Source of the DNA: Bombella sp. ESL0385
GTDB lineage: Bacteria; Pseudomonadota; Alphaproteobacteria; Acetobacterales; Acetobacteraceae
NCBI RefSeq assembly: GCF_009725755.1
Contig: NZ_WNIJ01000001.1
Span: 1,054,001-1,118,000 of the forward strand
Direction: 5' to 3'
DNA: 64,000 nt
The position numbers were made by a program, and so were the translations under genes. Below the pieces are notes generated by a model. The model saw only the letters and a program-made list of their open reading frames with translations, was not told where the DNA came from and ran no database searches. This document shows, one piece after another, positions 9,599 to 17,176 of this stretch (within the stretch, counting starts at the first letter, position 1; every line of letters starts with the position of its first letter).

Positions 9599-9649
9599 CA
9601 GGGCACAGATGCTGTTTGGCTATTTCGCTAAACGGCTTTGCCCTGTTTT
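9599..9649 (+). promoter_or_regulatory. Two-stem hairpin with T-tract just before the acyl-AMP ligase gene
   Basis: An outer perfect 7-bp stem (CAGGGCA at 9599-9605 with TGCCCTG at 9639-9645) encloses an inner 9-bp stem (9612-9620 with 9627-9635, two wobble pairs) closed by a 6-nt loop. TTTTA follows directly. This looks like an intrinsic terminator or attenuator placed in the leader of the sphingolipid operon, only 15 nt before the probable start codon at 9664. It may end a short leader RNA, or act as a switch; I do not recognise a known riboswitch class. Confidence 0.5.
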
Positions 9650-9663
9650 ATGGGTAAGATTTT

Positions 9664-11472
9664 TTGATTTCGCAGGGGCCTAAGATAGTTCAATCTGAAG
9701 GTCCAAACGGAGCTAGTCTAGGTTTGACCGAGGCCAACCAAAACACCAATCCCGCGCTCTCCATCACGCCGAGCCGTTCAGGAATCGAACGCCGCTATGG
9801 AGACTTTCCCAGCTTCCCTGCTGCTCTGGACTATGCAGCCCAGGGTAAGAGTGGCTTTAACATTTATTCTGGTCGCGGCACCCTGCTGGAGGTTTTGCCT
9901 TACAGTAAGCTACGCCAGCAAGCCCATGCTACAGCACGACGCTTGCTTGGTGCAGGACTGAAAGCGGGTGATAGAGTCGCTATTGTGGCTGAGAGCGATG
10001 GGGATTTTGCCCGTATCTTCTTCGGTTGCCAATATGCGGGCCTTGTTCCAGCACCGTTGCCTTTACCGGTCGCCTTCGGCGGAAAGGAAGGCTATATTGA
10101 GACCCTGCGCGGGATGATTACTAGCGCAGATGCGCGCGCTGTTATTGTTCCTGATGTGATTGGAGGCTGGACAGCTGATATTATTAAGGGCTTCCCTCTT
10201 GTTTTTGGTGGTTCCCCTGCTGAATTAATGACCCTTGAGGAAAGAGACATCCCCCTGCCGGAAATATCAGGTGATGGGTTGTCTTATCTTCAATTCTCCT
10301 CAGGAAGTACGCGCTTCCCTATGGGGATAAGTGTGACCCAAAAAGCTGGTATGGCTAATGCTCATGCTATCGCAAAATATGGGTTACAAGTTTACCCAAG
10401 TGATGATGTGCGTGATGACCGTTGCGTCTCGTGGTTGCCTCTCTATCATGATATGGGGCTTGTTGGCTTCTTTCTCACCCCGATGACATGCCAACTTTCG
10501 GTCGATTTACTACCTACTCGTGAGTTTGCACGCCGCCCGAATGTTTGGTTGGAGTTGATTGCCCGTAACAAGGGTACGATGTCCTATAGCCCGTCTTTCG
10601 GTTATGAATTATGCGCACGCCGTGGCGCACGTGAGGATATAGACCTCTCCTCATGGCGTGTTGCGGGGATTGGCGGCGATATGATTCGCCCGCACATCAT
10701 CCATAGCTTTGCAGAGACGTTTGAGAAAAGTGGCTTCGATAAGCGTGCTTTTGTTGCGAGCTACGGTATGGCTGAGACAACTCTCGCCATTAGCTTTGCT
10801 CCGCTCAATACGGGTCTTCGTGTTGATACGATTGACCTTGCCGCTATGGAGCGTGAGGATTTTGCTCGCCCCGCTCATGAAAGAACAGACACGGCGCGGG
10901 ATTTCGTCTTATGTGGCGTTTGCTTGCCTGAGCATCAAATTGAGGTGCGTGACCCTGCCGGTAAGCCGCTCAAAGAACGTGAGGTTGGGACTGTCTTCGT
11001 CCGTGGGCCAAGTCTAATGTCCGGTTATTTCAACCGTCCTGAAGAGACAGAGGCCGTGCTTTCCCCAGATGGTTGGCTCAATACCGGTGATATTGGCTAC
11101 ATGCTGGATGGGCAGATTGTTATTACCGGCCGGGCGAAAGACCTCATCATCATCAATGCACGCAATATCTGGCCCCAAGATTTGGAATGGGCGGCTGAGC
11201 ATGAGGTGAACTCCCTCCGCTCGCGTGATGTCGCAGTTTTCTCCGTTGATTCTGGTGAAGGCGAACAAGTTGTTGCATTGGTGCAATGTCGTTTCACGGA
11301 TGAGGAGCCACGCACAACGCTGCGCAATGAGCTGGTCGGCCTTTTCCGCCGTATGCATGGCATTGATGTTAATGTTGTTCTCGTACCGCCGCGGTCTCTC
11401 CCACAGACCTCCTCTGGGAAGTTGACACGGGCACGGGCGCGGGCAATGTACCTCAACAAAGAATTTGAATAA
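9664..11472 (+). CDS. Fatty acyl-AMP ligase (acyl-ACP synthetase), sphingolipid cluster
   Basis: A 602-residue adenylating enzyme that probably activates a fatty acid as acyl-AMP and loads it on the acyl carrier protein encoded just downstream. Motifs of the ANL superfamily are visible: FSSGSTRFPMG (phosphate loop, Ser-Gly-Ser-Thr), SYGMAETTLAI, GWLNTGDIGYM, GRAKDLIIINARN, and SSGKLTR with the C-terminal catalytic lysine. The overall pattern is of the fatty acyl-AMP ligase type. The start is TTG: a TAA at 9655-9657 closes the frame upstream and no ATG or GTG lies before the conserved part. An out-of-frame ATG at 9650 reads MGKIF and stops at TGA 9665-9667, overlapping the TTG. One extra T in the run 9660-9665 would put that ATG in frame. 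Confidence 0.88.
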   Translation: MISQGPKIVQSEGPNGASLGLTEANQNTNPALSITPSRSGIERRYGDFPSFPAALDYAAQGKSGFNIYSGRGTLLEVLPYSKLRQQAHATARRLLGAGLKAGDRVAIVAESDGDFARIFFGCQYAGLVPAPLPLPVAFGGKEGYIETLRGMITSADARAVIVPDVIGGWTADIIKGFPLVFGGSPAELMTLEERDIPLPEISGDGLSYLQFSSGSTRFPMGISVTQKAGMANAHAIAKYGLQVYPSDDVRDDRCVSWLPLYHDMGLVGFFLTPMTCQLSVDLLPTREFARRPNVWLELIARNKGTMSYSPSFGYELCARRGAREDIDLSSWRVAGIGGDMIRPHIIHSFAETFEKSGFDKRAFVASYGMAETTLAISFAPLNTGLRVDTIDLAAMEREDFARPAHERTDTARDFVLCGVCLPEHQIEVRDPAGKPLKEREVGTVFVRGPSLMSGYFNRPEETEAVLSPDGWLNTGDIGYMLDGQIVITGRAKDLIIINARNIWPQDLEWAAEHEVNSLRSRDVAVFSVDSGEGEQVVALVQCRFTDEEPRTTLRNELVGLFRRMHGIDVNVVLVPPRSLPQTSSGKLTRARARAMYLNKEFE

Positions 11473-11548
11473 CTCTGCAAGGGCTATCTCCTCGCGAAGG
11501 AAGCTTCTATAATCGTCTTATCCTTCGCAGGCTATAAAGGGACAAAAC

Positions 11549-11803
11549 ATGACCGACAATGTTGCTGATATTTCTCAGATGATTCTCCAAAAATTGCTGG
11601 AGAACCCTAAAGTCCCGCGCGATATCACCGGGGATAGTCGCATTGTGGAGGATTTAGCCTTTGATAGCCTTGCTGTAATGAACTTCGTGATGGAAATTGA
11701 AGACACGCTTGATGTTTCCGTCCCACTTGATAAATTGGCCGATATCCGCACGATTAACGATCTTGCTGGCTGCTTGCAGGCCATTAAGGCAGAACAAGCA
11801 TGA
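11549..11803 (+). CDS. Dedicated acyl carrier protein for sphingolipid synthesis
   Basis: An 84-residue carrier protein. The phosphopantetheine serine is residue 40 in AFDSLAVMNF, followed by the acidic recognition helix MEIEDTLDVSVP. It differs from the housekeeping AcpP at 25016-25258, which has GADSLDTVE. Its TGA overlaps the ATG of the serine palmitoyltransferase gene by 4 nt (ATGA), so the two products are likely made in fixed ratio. By analogy with the Caulobacter spt locus, where an ACP and an acyl-ACP synthetase accompany serine palmitoyltransferase, it probably hands the acyl group to that enzyme. Confidence 0.9.
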   Translation: MTDNVADISQMILQKLLENPKVPRDITGDSRIVEDLAFDSLAVMNFVMEIEDTLDVSVPLDKLADIRTINDLAGCLQAIKAEQA

Positions 11804-12999
11804 GTGCAGGGTTATTTGATAAATACGCGACCTTACGGGGGAATTATGAATCCCTTATGGCCGCTAGCCCACGCAACCCTTTTGGGGTTGTTATTGAGCG
11901 TCCCCTCTCAGCAACAGTTGGCATTATAGAGGGGCGTGAAACCCTTTTATTTGGCACAAATAACTATCTTGGTCTCAGCCAGTCTAACGCAGCACGGGAT
12001 GCGGCTATCCATGCCGCTCAGACAATGGGGGTCGGAACGACTGGTTCCCGTATTGCCAATGGGACTTTCGGCCTGCATCAAAAGCTAGAGCATGCTCTTG
12101 CCAAAGTCTTCCAGAGAAAACATGCTATGATTTTCTCGACGGGCTATCAGGCAAATTTGGGCACGATTTCGGCTCTTGTAAATAAAGATGATACGCTTTT
12201 CCTAGATGCAGATAGCCATGCCTCCATTTATGATGGGGCGCGTCTCTCTGGGGCGCAAATTATCCGTTTCCGCCATAATGACCCTGCTGACCTTGAGAAG
12301 CGCATCGCTCGGACAAGCAATAGCACAGGGGCTCGCCTCATCATTGCTGAGGGCATTTACTCCATGACGGGGAATATTGCCCCTTTAAAGGAGTTTGTTG
12401 AGGTCAAAAAACGCCACAACGTCCCCCTCCTCGTAGATGAGGCTCACTCCTTTGGTGTGCTTGGTGCGCATGGCCGTGGTGTTGCAGAGATGCAAAATTG
12501 CGAAGCGGACATAGACTTCATCGTGGGGACCTTCTCCAAATCTTTGGGAACGGTAGGTGGTTATTGCGTTACAAATCATGATGAGATTGACCTCATCCGG
12601 CTTTGCTCGCGGCCTTATATGTTTACAGCCTCCCTCCCCCCGGAGATTATTGCTGCCACCCTCGCCGCTTTAGAGGAAATCGAAACAAAACCTGAGTTGC
12701 GTGAGAAGCTGCAAAAAAACGCTGCACGGTTGCATGAGGGCTTTAAGTCTGTTGGGTTGAATACCAGCAACTTCATCTCTCCTGTCATCGCTGTGACGTT
12801 GGAGGATATACCGCAAGCTCTCGCCTTCTGGAATGCGCTGCTGGCTGCGGGTGTTTATGTAAACCTCTCACTTCCCCCAGCAACGCCTGATAATCGTCCA
12901 TTGTTGCGTTGCTCTGTCATGGCAGCACATTCTTTTGATGAAATTGACCGCGCTGTAGAGACATTTGGTACAATCGCTAAAGAACTACAGGTCGCTTAA
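11800..12999 (+). CDS. spt: Serine palmitoyltransferase (alpha-oxoamine synthase)
   Basis: Condenses L-serine with a long-chain acyl thioester to 3-ketosphinganine, the first committed step of sphingolipid synthesis. The fold type I PLP enzyme of 399 residues shows GTTGSRIANGTFGLH, the aspartate-histidine pair in VDEAHSFGVLG, and the PLP lysine near residue 246 in GTFSKSLGTVGGY. Other alpha-oxoamine synthases (BioF, Kbl, HemA) share these motifs; the preceding acyl-AMP ligase and carrier protein make serine palmitoyltransferase the best call. No 3-ketosphinganine reductase or ceramide synthase is visible in the window, so those steps must be encoded elsewhere. Confidence 0.9.
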   Translation: MSAGLFDKYATLRGNYESLMAASPRNPFGVVIERPLSATVGIIEGRETLLFGTNNYLGLSQSNAARDAAIHAAQTMGVGTTGSRIANGTFGLHQKLEHALAKVFQRKHAMIFSTGYQANLGTISALVNKDDTLFLDADSHASIYDGARLSGAQIIRFRHNDPADLEKRIARTSNSTGARLIIAEGIYSMTGNIAPLKEFVEVKKRHNVPLLVDEAHSFGVLGAHGRGVAEMQNCEADIDFIVGTFSKSLGTVGGYCVTNHDEIDLIRLCSRPYMFTASLPPEIIAATLAALEEIETKPELREKLQKNAARLHEGFKSVGLNTSNFISPVIAVTLEDIPQALAFWNALLAAGVYVNLSLPPATPDNRPLLRCSVMAAHSFDEIDRAVETFGTIAKELQVA

Positions 13000-13004
13000 A
13001 ATAT

Positions 13005-13036
13005 TCCCCCCTCTTTAATTAAGAGGGGGGATTTTT
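13005..13036 (+). terminator. Intrinsic terminator after the serine palmitoyltransferase gene
   Basis: A perfect 11-bp stem (13005-13015 with 13021-13031, six G-C pairs in a row) with loop TAATT is followed by TTTTT. It ends the acyl-AMP ligase/ACP/spt operon and separates it from the convergent gene ending at 13041. Confidence 0.93.
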
Positions 13037-13040
13037 ATAC

Positions 13041-13976
13041 TTACTTTGTCGTTTTCCGAAAATGTCTAGCACGCCATAAGAAGAAAGGCAGAGTTAAGAT
13101 AGGGTGCTTGCGCTCAAAAGTGAAAACATGCACCTGCTTACCGGTATGACGTTGTATCTTCCATAGTAGATAAGAAACGCCGTCCTTAAAGGTAAAAGCC
13201 GCTTTAATAAGGCGACTGAGATTAAGAGGGCGACCATAAGCAGCAATTTTTTGCCAGTTTTTGGCAGCTTTCTTCCGAGATGACGCTGTCAGATAAGGGC
13301 GCAGTGTTTCATTATTCGTTTGATAACTCAAACCTGCCTGTTGCCACGACGCTTTTAAAAGAGCTTCATATCGCTCCTCGCGCCCTTTAAGCAACTTATG
13401 ACCACGCCCTTTTTTCTCTACTCGCAGCTCTGCGGCATAAGTATGAGCAAAGAGAGTACGCCAATAATCTATTGCTTCCCCTTCTTTTGGCCCAAGGAGA
13501 GCCGCCCAGCATGATGCGGTTATCAAGCATTGCCGCAATGCCTGCAAAATGCGATCAGCCGCACGGCCATTGCGTACCCAAACTAAACGCACAGGCTGAC
13601 AAAAGCGCGCCCAAATGGTCGTATCAAGGCTAAAAAGCGTCCCTCTCCTTAAAAATTGCTCTTGAGAGAGAACAGCAACCTTAGCACGCAAGGTTGCGGC
13701 TTCAGTTTGATGCTCCATATAATAAACATTAGGCGGTAGAACTCGATTAGCGAACCGAGCGAAGGGATTGCCGCTTAAACTTGCTGGTTTCTCCGTAATA
13801 ACATAAAAATCTAAAATCCCTGTCGGGTCCACTTCCCGCAGGAGAGAGCCGTAAAATAATATCCCTAAAGGAGGCTCCCCCATTTTATATGCGATGGCCT
13901 CAGCAAATTGTGCAATCTCGTGCGGGACAGGCGTTGTTAACTCTTGGATGAGGGTTTTATCAATAAAATCAGACAT
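13041..13976 (-). CDS. Tam41-like nucleotidyltransferase (putative lipid-phosphate cytidylyltransferase)
   Basis: A 311-residue soluble protein. Residues 40-60 hold the nucleotidyltransferase signature FYGS followed at a distance of 12 by LDFYV (Gly-Ser at 43-44, Asp 56). Later, YYMEHQTEAATLRAKVAVLS and a segment ending FCQPVRLVW look like the middle of Tam41, the mitochondrial CDP-diacylglycerol synthase. The last 80 residues are very basic. It overlaps the lipid kinase gene by 8 nt and follows it, so kinase then cytidylyl transfer is the natural order. I infer that it activates a lipid phosphate, perhaps ceramide-1-phosphate, as a CDP-lipid. The family match is by eye and the substrate is a guess. 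Confidence 0.6.
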   Translation of the reverse strand: MSDFIDKTLIQELTTPVPHEIAQFAEAIAYKMGEPPLGILFYGSLLREVDPTGILDFYVITEKPASLSGNPFARFANRVLPPNVYYMEHQTEAATLRAKVAVLSQEQFLRRGTLFSLDTTIWARFCQPVRLVWVRNGRAADRILQALRQCLITASCWAALLGPKEGEAIDYWRTLFAHTYAAELRVEKKGRGHKLLKGREERYEALLKASWQQAGLSYQTNNETLRPYLTASSRKKAAKNWQKIAAYGRPLNLSRLIKAAFTFKDGVSYLLWKIQRHTGKQVHVFTFERKHPILTLPFFLWRARHFRKTTK

Positions 13977-14940
13977 GTAAAAACCGGAAACTCGGCCCCT
14001 CTTCTAACATGATTTGCTTATTGGAGGACGCAGGAAATACCTCTCCATCTAAGACAAAATCACTATCTGTCTCCAAGATCATCTTCTGAGCAATCATGCT
14101 ACTATAATCTTCATGCGACCATAACCAGTTAGGAACATGCCCTCTCAAAAGGTGAAAAAACGCCGCAGGAAGACGCTTGGGAAAGGCATGAACATCTAGA
14201 AAATGAAAGCCTTTCCGATTGGAACCAGTATTCCAAAACGGCCAAATACCATAGGATAACTTTTCTAAGGCGGTTGCCATATAAAGAAAACTATAACCTT
14301 CTCTTTGCTCCTTTAAATCATCCCCCTCGGCATGCCATGACAAAACATTCCCACTCAGCCATGACTGACGGCTACTCCGCCATAAAAGGCTCGCCACACT
14401 GCTAAATAATGTGAAAAATACGGCTAAATCATGAGGAGCAAATCTCAATACCGTTGGAGAATGGGCAATACGCACAGCGCGTGCATAACCAGTACAGCCA
14501 CCAAACATCCCCAATACGGAGGGCATATCCTGCCCCGGCCAAGATAATTTTATGGGAGCGCGCACGCTACTTTTTAAGCTTTCAGGCTGTAAAATACGAT
14601 CAACGGCCGCCTCACCACGCAGCCCAAAACCAACATCACCAGCAATGAGGTTCGTATTACCAGAGGGCAGCACTGCGACAGCCGGCAAAGGTGAGCCGCG
14701 ATATGTGTTAGCGATGGCCGTAAGGGAGGCACTCACAGTGCCATCCCCACCATCAATAGCAATAAAATTAACGCCTTTCTTCTTCAACACTGCCAAATGG
14801 GCAGGGAGATGACTATCATTAAGTGTGGCAATGCAAAACTCTCCCATCTTCTGGCGCGCCATGCGCATAAAGCGACCGTTATCTTGTATATTTCTACGGC
14901 TATTGGGATTGTGAATGAGGGCAGCTTGTACGTTTTTCAT
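13969..14940 (-). CDS. Diacylglycerol-kinase-family lipid kinase (candidate ceramide kinase)
   Basis: Phosphorylates a lipid hydroxyl with ATP. The catalytic domain signature GGDGTVSASL begins at residue 64, and LPSGNTNLIAGD near 91 is the second nucleotide-site motif. The C-terminal part (FVLDGEVFP) is the usual family ending. Length 323 residues is typical. In Caulobacter a member of this family next to spt phosphorylates ceramide, so its place here beside the serine palmitoyltransferase operon supports a ceramide or long-chain-base substrate; diacylglycerol remains possible. It is divergent from the phosphoesterase-lptF operon with 155 nt between them, and its 3' end overlaps the Tam41-like gene by 8 nt. 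Confidence 0.85.
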   Translation of the reverse strand: MKNVQAALIHNPNSRRNIQDNGRFMRMARQKMGEFCIATLNDSHLPAHLAVLKKKGVNFIAIDGGDGTVSASLTAIANTYRGSPLPAVAVLPSGNTNLIAGDVGFGLRGEAAVDRILQPESLKSSVRAPIKLSWPGQDMPSVLGMFGGCTGYARAVRIAHSPTVLRFAPHDLAVFFTLFSSVASLLWRSSRQSWLSGNVLSWHAEGDDLKEQREGYSFLYMATALEKLSYGIWPFWNTGSNRKGFHFLDVHAFPKRLPAAFFHLLRGHVPNWLWSHEDYSSMIAQKMILETDSDFVLDGEVFPASSNKQIMLEEGPSFRFLHV

Positions 14941-15095
14941 GAATCTCTACATTTTATCCATCACATACCCGCCCAGAAACAAGAAGCCATGTTGTTTCCC
15001 AAGCTGGTCGAAATCCTTTAACATGGCTATGCTATAGGAACCAGAAGGGAGTTCCCCTGTAAAGACTGTTCTCTATCGCAATCTATGGTGCCGCC

Positions 15096-16019
15096 ATGTT
15101 TTTCGACTCCTTAGCCTCTTTCCCCAACCGGCGCGCTCCCGCTATTCATCTGGCACATATGTCAGACCCGCATCTTCCACCTCCGCACATTCCTTGGACT
15201 TCTTTTTTTAATAAGCGATTGCTGAGCCGTACGTTATGGCGCAGCAAAAGACGCCATATTTTGCGCCCTGATATTACGCATCAATTGGTTGAAGATATTG
15301 CCTCTCATAAAGAAATACGCGCTGTTCTTATCAGCGGAGACATTACCAATTTTGGCACGAAGGAGGAGTATAAACAGGCCGCAACATGGCTGAAAGGGCT
15401 GCCTGTTTCCCCCGTTATTGTGCCTGGTAATCATGATTTTATGGCACCGATTGCCCATAAGCACAGCCTCGCGCAATGGGAAGAATGGTCCGACAAAACA
15501 TTTCCCTTTGTGCGTTTTTTCGGCAAGGTGGCTGTTATCGGTTTAAACTCCGCGCTCCCGACCTTACCTTTTACGGCCTATGGCCTCATTAACAAAAAAC
15601 AACGTAATAATCTGGCCAGATTGCTTGCGGAATTAGGCAAAGAGGGATACTGCCGGGTTGTTATGCTTCATCACCCCCCGCGGAAGGGGCTTCTACCCTA
15701 CAGGAAGTCCCTCATCAATACATCACGCTTGAGTAAGATATTACGTACTTACGGGGCGGAGCTTGTGCTGCATGGTCATTCCCACGATGCCACGCTAACT
15801 ACAGTGGAAGGCACGGATATTCCCCTCCTTGGGGTGAGTGCCGCGGCAATGGATAGCCACATTATAAGCCGTAAAGCGAGCTGGAATCATCTCAGCTTCA
15901 CACCCCATACAAAAGGATGGCACATCGCTGTGCAACGCATAGATGCCACAGGGCATGTTTTCGCACAGATGGAATGGGACAGCAGTTCTTCTTTAAGGCC
16001 GGTAAATGTTCATTCGTAA
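15096..16019 (+). CDS. Calcineurin-like metallophosphoesterase, head of lptFG operon
   Basis: All five metal-ligand blocks of the family are present: MSDPHLPPPH, SGDITNFG, PGNHDF, MLHHPP and LHGHSHD. No signal peptide is evident, so the 307-residue enzyme is probably cytoplasmic or peripheral. It overlaps lptF by 14 nt and begins the operon lptF-lptG-hydroxylase-nucleotidyltransferase. Family members cleave phosphomonoesters, phosphodiesters or pyrophosphates (for example LpxH and LpxG). In this setting a pyrophosphatase acting on a CDP-lipid or a lipid phosphate phosphatase is plausible, but nothing in the sequence fixes the substrate. Confidence 0.82.
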   Translation: MFFDSLASFPNRRAPAIHLAHMSDPHLPPPHIPWTSFFNKRLLSRTLWRSKRRHILRPDITHQLVEDIASHKEIRAVLISGDITNFGTKEEYKQAATWLKGLPVSPVIVPGNHDFMAPIAHKHSLAQWEEWSDKTFPFVRFFGKVAVIGLNSALPTLPFTAYGLINKKQRNNLARLLAELGKEGYCRVVMLHHPPRKGLLPYRKSLINTSRLSKILRTYGAELVLHGHSHDATLTTVEGTDIPLLGVSAAAMDSHIISRKASWNHLSFTPHTKGWHIAVQRIDATGHVFAQMEWDSSSSLRPVNVHS

Positions 16020-17172
16020 GTCTTCTCTACCGACACTAGATCGTTATTTATTACGCCAATTAGTCCCACCTTTTACGATTGCTCTTGGGACAATGCTGGT
16101 CGCCTTGTTGCTTGATAGGTTATTGGCCCTTTTTAATCGGCTCGCCAGTAGTGGTAGCTCTATTGCCACCTTATTAACATTGCTAAGCGACCTGCTGCCT
16201 CATTATATGGGCTTAGCCCTACCAGCGGCTTTATGCATTGCTGTCTTTATGACCATTAACCGCATGAGCGAGCATAATGAGATTGACGTGCTCTATGCGG
16301 GCCATATCTCACTCCTCCGCATTAGCCAGCCTTATATTAAAGTGGGTGCGGTTCTCGCTGTTTTAAGCGTCCTTCTCTATGGTTATTTGCAGCCAATCGC
16401 GCGCTATGATTACCGTGAGGGCTTTTATTTTGCACGCCATACAGGCTGGGCCCCTCACCTACAATCCGATATGTTCGCAACTACCTCCACCACAACGCTT
16501 CTAACAGCAGATTACGTGGACCATGGAGGCTCTCGTTTACGCCGTATTTTCATCCGCGATGTGAAAGATGATGGGACAACGGAGCTTATTACAGCCCCTA
16601 AAGGTCTACTCACCCTCTCTGAACGTGATAAATCTACACAGCTTGATCTTTGGAATGGTCAGATCATACGCGCTAAATCGCCTAACCTTCCTGATAGCCA
16701 TGTTTCAGTTACCCATTTTGAACATATTGCCCGCTTAATTGAACGCTCTGGCAACCAAGAAGCTTTTCGCTCCCGTGGGAATGATGAGAGAGAGATGACA
16801 ACATTGGAGATTCTTTCTGCGATTCGGCATAATTCATCGCATATTTCTCCTAAAACGCTGCGAGCGGAAATAGATTTTCGCTTAGCCCGCGCGATTAGTA
16901 TTATGTTTATACCGTTTCTCTCCATCGCCTTTGCCGTCCGAAAAAAGCGTAAACGCTCTGCCCTCGGGCAAATTATGCTAGCCATTATCCTTGTAGGGTT
17001 TGATGAAGTTTTGCTCTTTGGTGATAGCCTCGCCGCTAATGGGACAGCACCTGTGTGGCTAAGCCTTTGGGTGCCAGAAGCTATTTTCTGCCTCGGATGT
17101 ACATTTGCGCTACTTGCACGCTCCAAAGTAAGTTGGCGGCATAGAGAGCAAAAAAGCTCAAGGACTGCGTGA
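16006..17172 (+). CDS. lptF: LptF-family permease in the sphingolipid island
   Basis: A 388-residue inner-membrane subunit of the LptFG type. It has the N-terminal helices from LDRYLLRQLVPPF to about residue 125, a periplasmic beta-jellyroll (about 130-285), and C-terminal helices starting at RLARAISIMFIPFL. In known systems LptF and LptG form the permease that LptB2 powers to lift a lipid into the periplasmic bridge. The gene overlaps the phosphoesterase gene (14 nt) and is 4 nt before lptG. Usual alphaproteobacterial lptFG lie near lptD, pdxA and ksgA; their place among sphingolipid genes is unusual. Either this is the sole copy that moved or a paralogue for sphingolipid export. Confidence 0.83.
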   Translation: MFIRKSSLPTLDRYLLRQLVPPFTIALGTMLVALLLDRLLALFNRLASSGSSIATLLTLLSDLLPHYMGLALPAALCIAVFMTINRMSEHNEIDVLYAGHISLLRISQPYIKVGAVLAVLSVLLYGYLQPIARYDYREGFYFARHTGWAPHLQSDMFATTSTTTLLTADYVDHGGSRLRRIFIRDVKDDGTTELITAPKGLLTLSERDKSTQLDLWNGQIIRAKSPNLPDSHVSVTHFEHIARLIERSGNQEAFRSRGNDEREMTTLEILSAIRHNSSHISPKTLRAEIDFRLARAISIMFIPFLSIAFAVRKKRKRSALGQIMLAIILVGFDEVLLFGDSLAANGTAPVWLSLWVPEAIFCLGCTFALLARSKVSWRHREQKSSRTA

Positions 17173-17176
17173 TATT

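Noticed and set aside
9416-9663. tRNA, known riboswitch or gene in the largest non-coding gap
   Set aside because: No T-arm-like or cloverleaf pattern and no credible ORF beyond a five-codon frame; only the inverted repeat and hairpin already listed.
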